5,766 nucleotides of DNA from contig DASYQM010000062.1 in the NCBI GenBank assembly GCA_036005525.1, positions 1 through 5,766 of the forward strand, in the 5' to 3' direction. This document shows positions 5,609-5,766 of the stretch, in pieces (the stretch's first letter is position 1; every line of letters begins with the position of its first letter). The position numbers and the translations under genes are program-made. The notes beneath the pieces are model-generated. The model had not been told where the DNA came from and ran no database searches. It worked only from the letters and a program-made list of their open reading frames with translations. The stretch comes from UBA9676 sp036005525. GTDB taxonomy: Bacteria > Actinomycetota > Actinomycetes > Streptosporangiales > Streptosporangiaceae.

Positions 5609-5766
5609 TTGCCCGCGCCGTGCTGAGCCGCCCGGGCGTCCCGCCTCGTCAGTCCGGCCATTGACCCCACGGCGGCGACCGGGGCCACTGTCGCGTTCCG
5701 CACCACCGGCGCGAGAGCGCCCGTGCTCGGGACCACCGGACCGGGCTCGGCCCGTGTCACCTCCCC
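5609..5766 (-). other. Upstream in-frame extension of the right-hand TPR gene
   Basis: The frame of the TPR gene continues without a stop through these bases, and no ATG, GTG, CTG or TTG occurs in frame. The translation is rich in Gly, Arg, Ser, Glu and Asp, like the tail that follows it. It is best read as more of the same N-terminal tail, with the start beyond the right edge. A second minus frame, with a GTG at 5760, is also open here and has the stronger third-position GC bias, so the frame is not certain. Confidence 0.5.

Overview
The window reads as part of the chromosome of a high-GC actinobacterium. Base composition is very GC-rich, coding third positions are mostly G or C, GTG is used as a start codon, and four of the five genes belong to families I recognise from Streptomyces-like genomes. 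I see no mobile element, tRNA, rRNA or CRISPR array, so this looks like ordinary chromosome. I did not find a convincing new multi-gene system.

Layout from left to right: (1) the N-terminal 112 residues of a tetratricopeptide-repeat (TPR) protein on the minus strand, running off the left edge; (2) a DUF1015 family gene on the plus strand, whose 5' end abuts or overlaps the TPR start so that the two share no real intergenic space; (3) convergent to it, a 538-residue multi-pass membrane protein of the GT-C glycosyltransferase type on the minus strand; (4) a divergent 211-bp regulatory gap with an inverted repeat, then a metallo-beta-lactamase-fold hydrolase of the ST1585-like type on the plus strand; (5) convergent to that, a second TPR-like protein on the minus strand, with a long Arg/Gly/Pro-rich N-terminal tail and an acidic repeat-bearing C-terminal tail. 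Its reading frame stays open to the right edge.

The strands alternate (-, +, -, +, -), so no two complete genes here can share an operon. The genes need not act together. From memory of Streptomyces-like genomes, both TPR families occur near a HAD-type phosphatase, tlyA, NAD kinase and recN. The left-edge TPR gene is transcribed leftward, so such genes may lie beyond position 1; this is an inference that the window cannot test. The glycosyltransferase and the hydrolase are single genes placed between the two TPR genes.

The main points of interest are the overlapping 5' ends of the TPR and DUF1015 genes, the uncertain true start and frame of the right-hand TPR protein's disordered tail, its 9-bp and 21-bp in-frame repeats, and the inverted repeat in front of the hydrolase.
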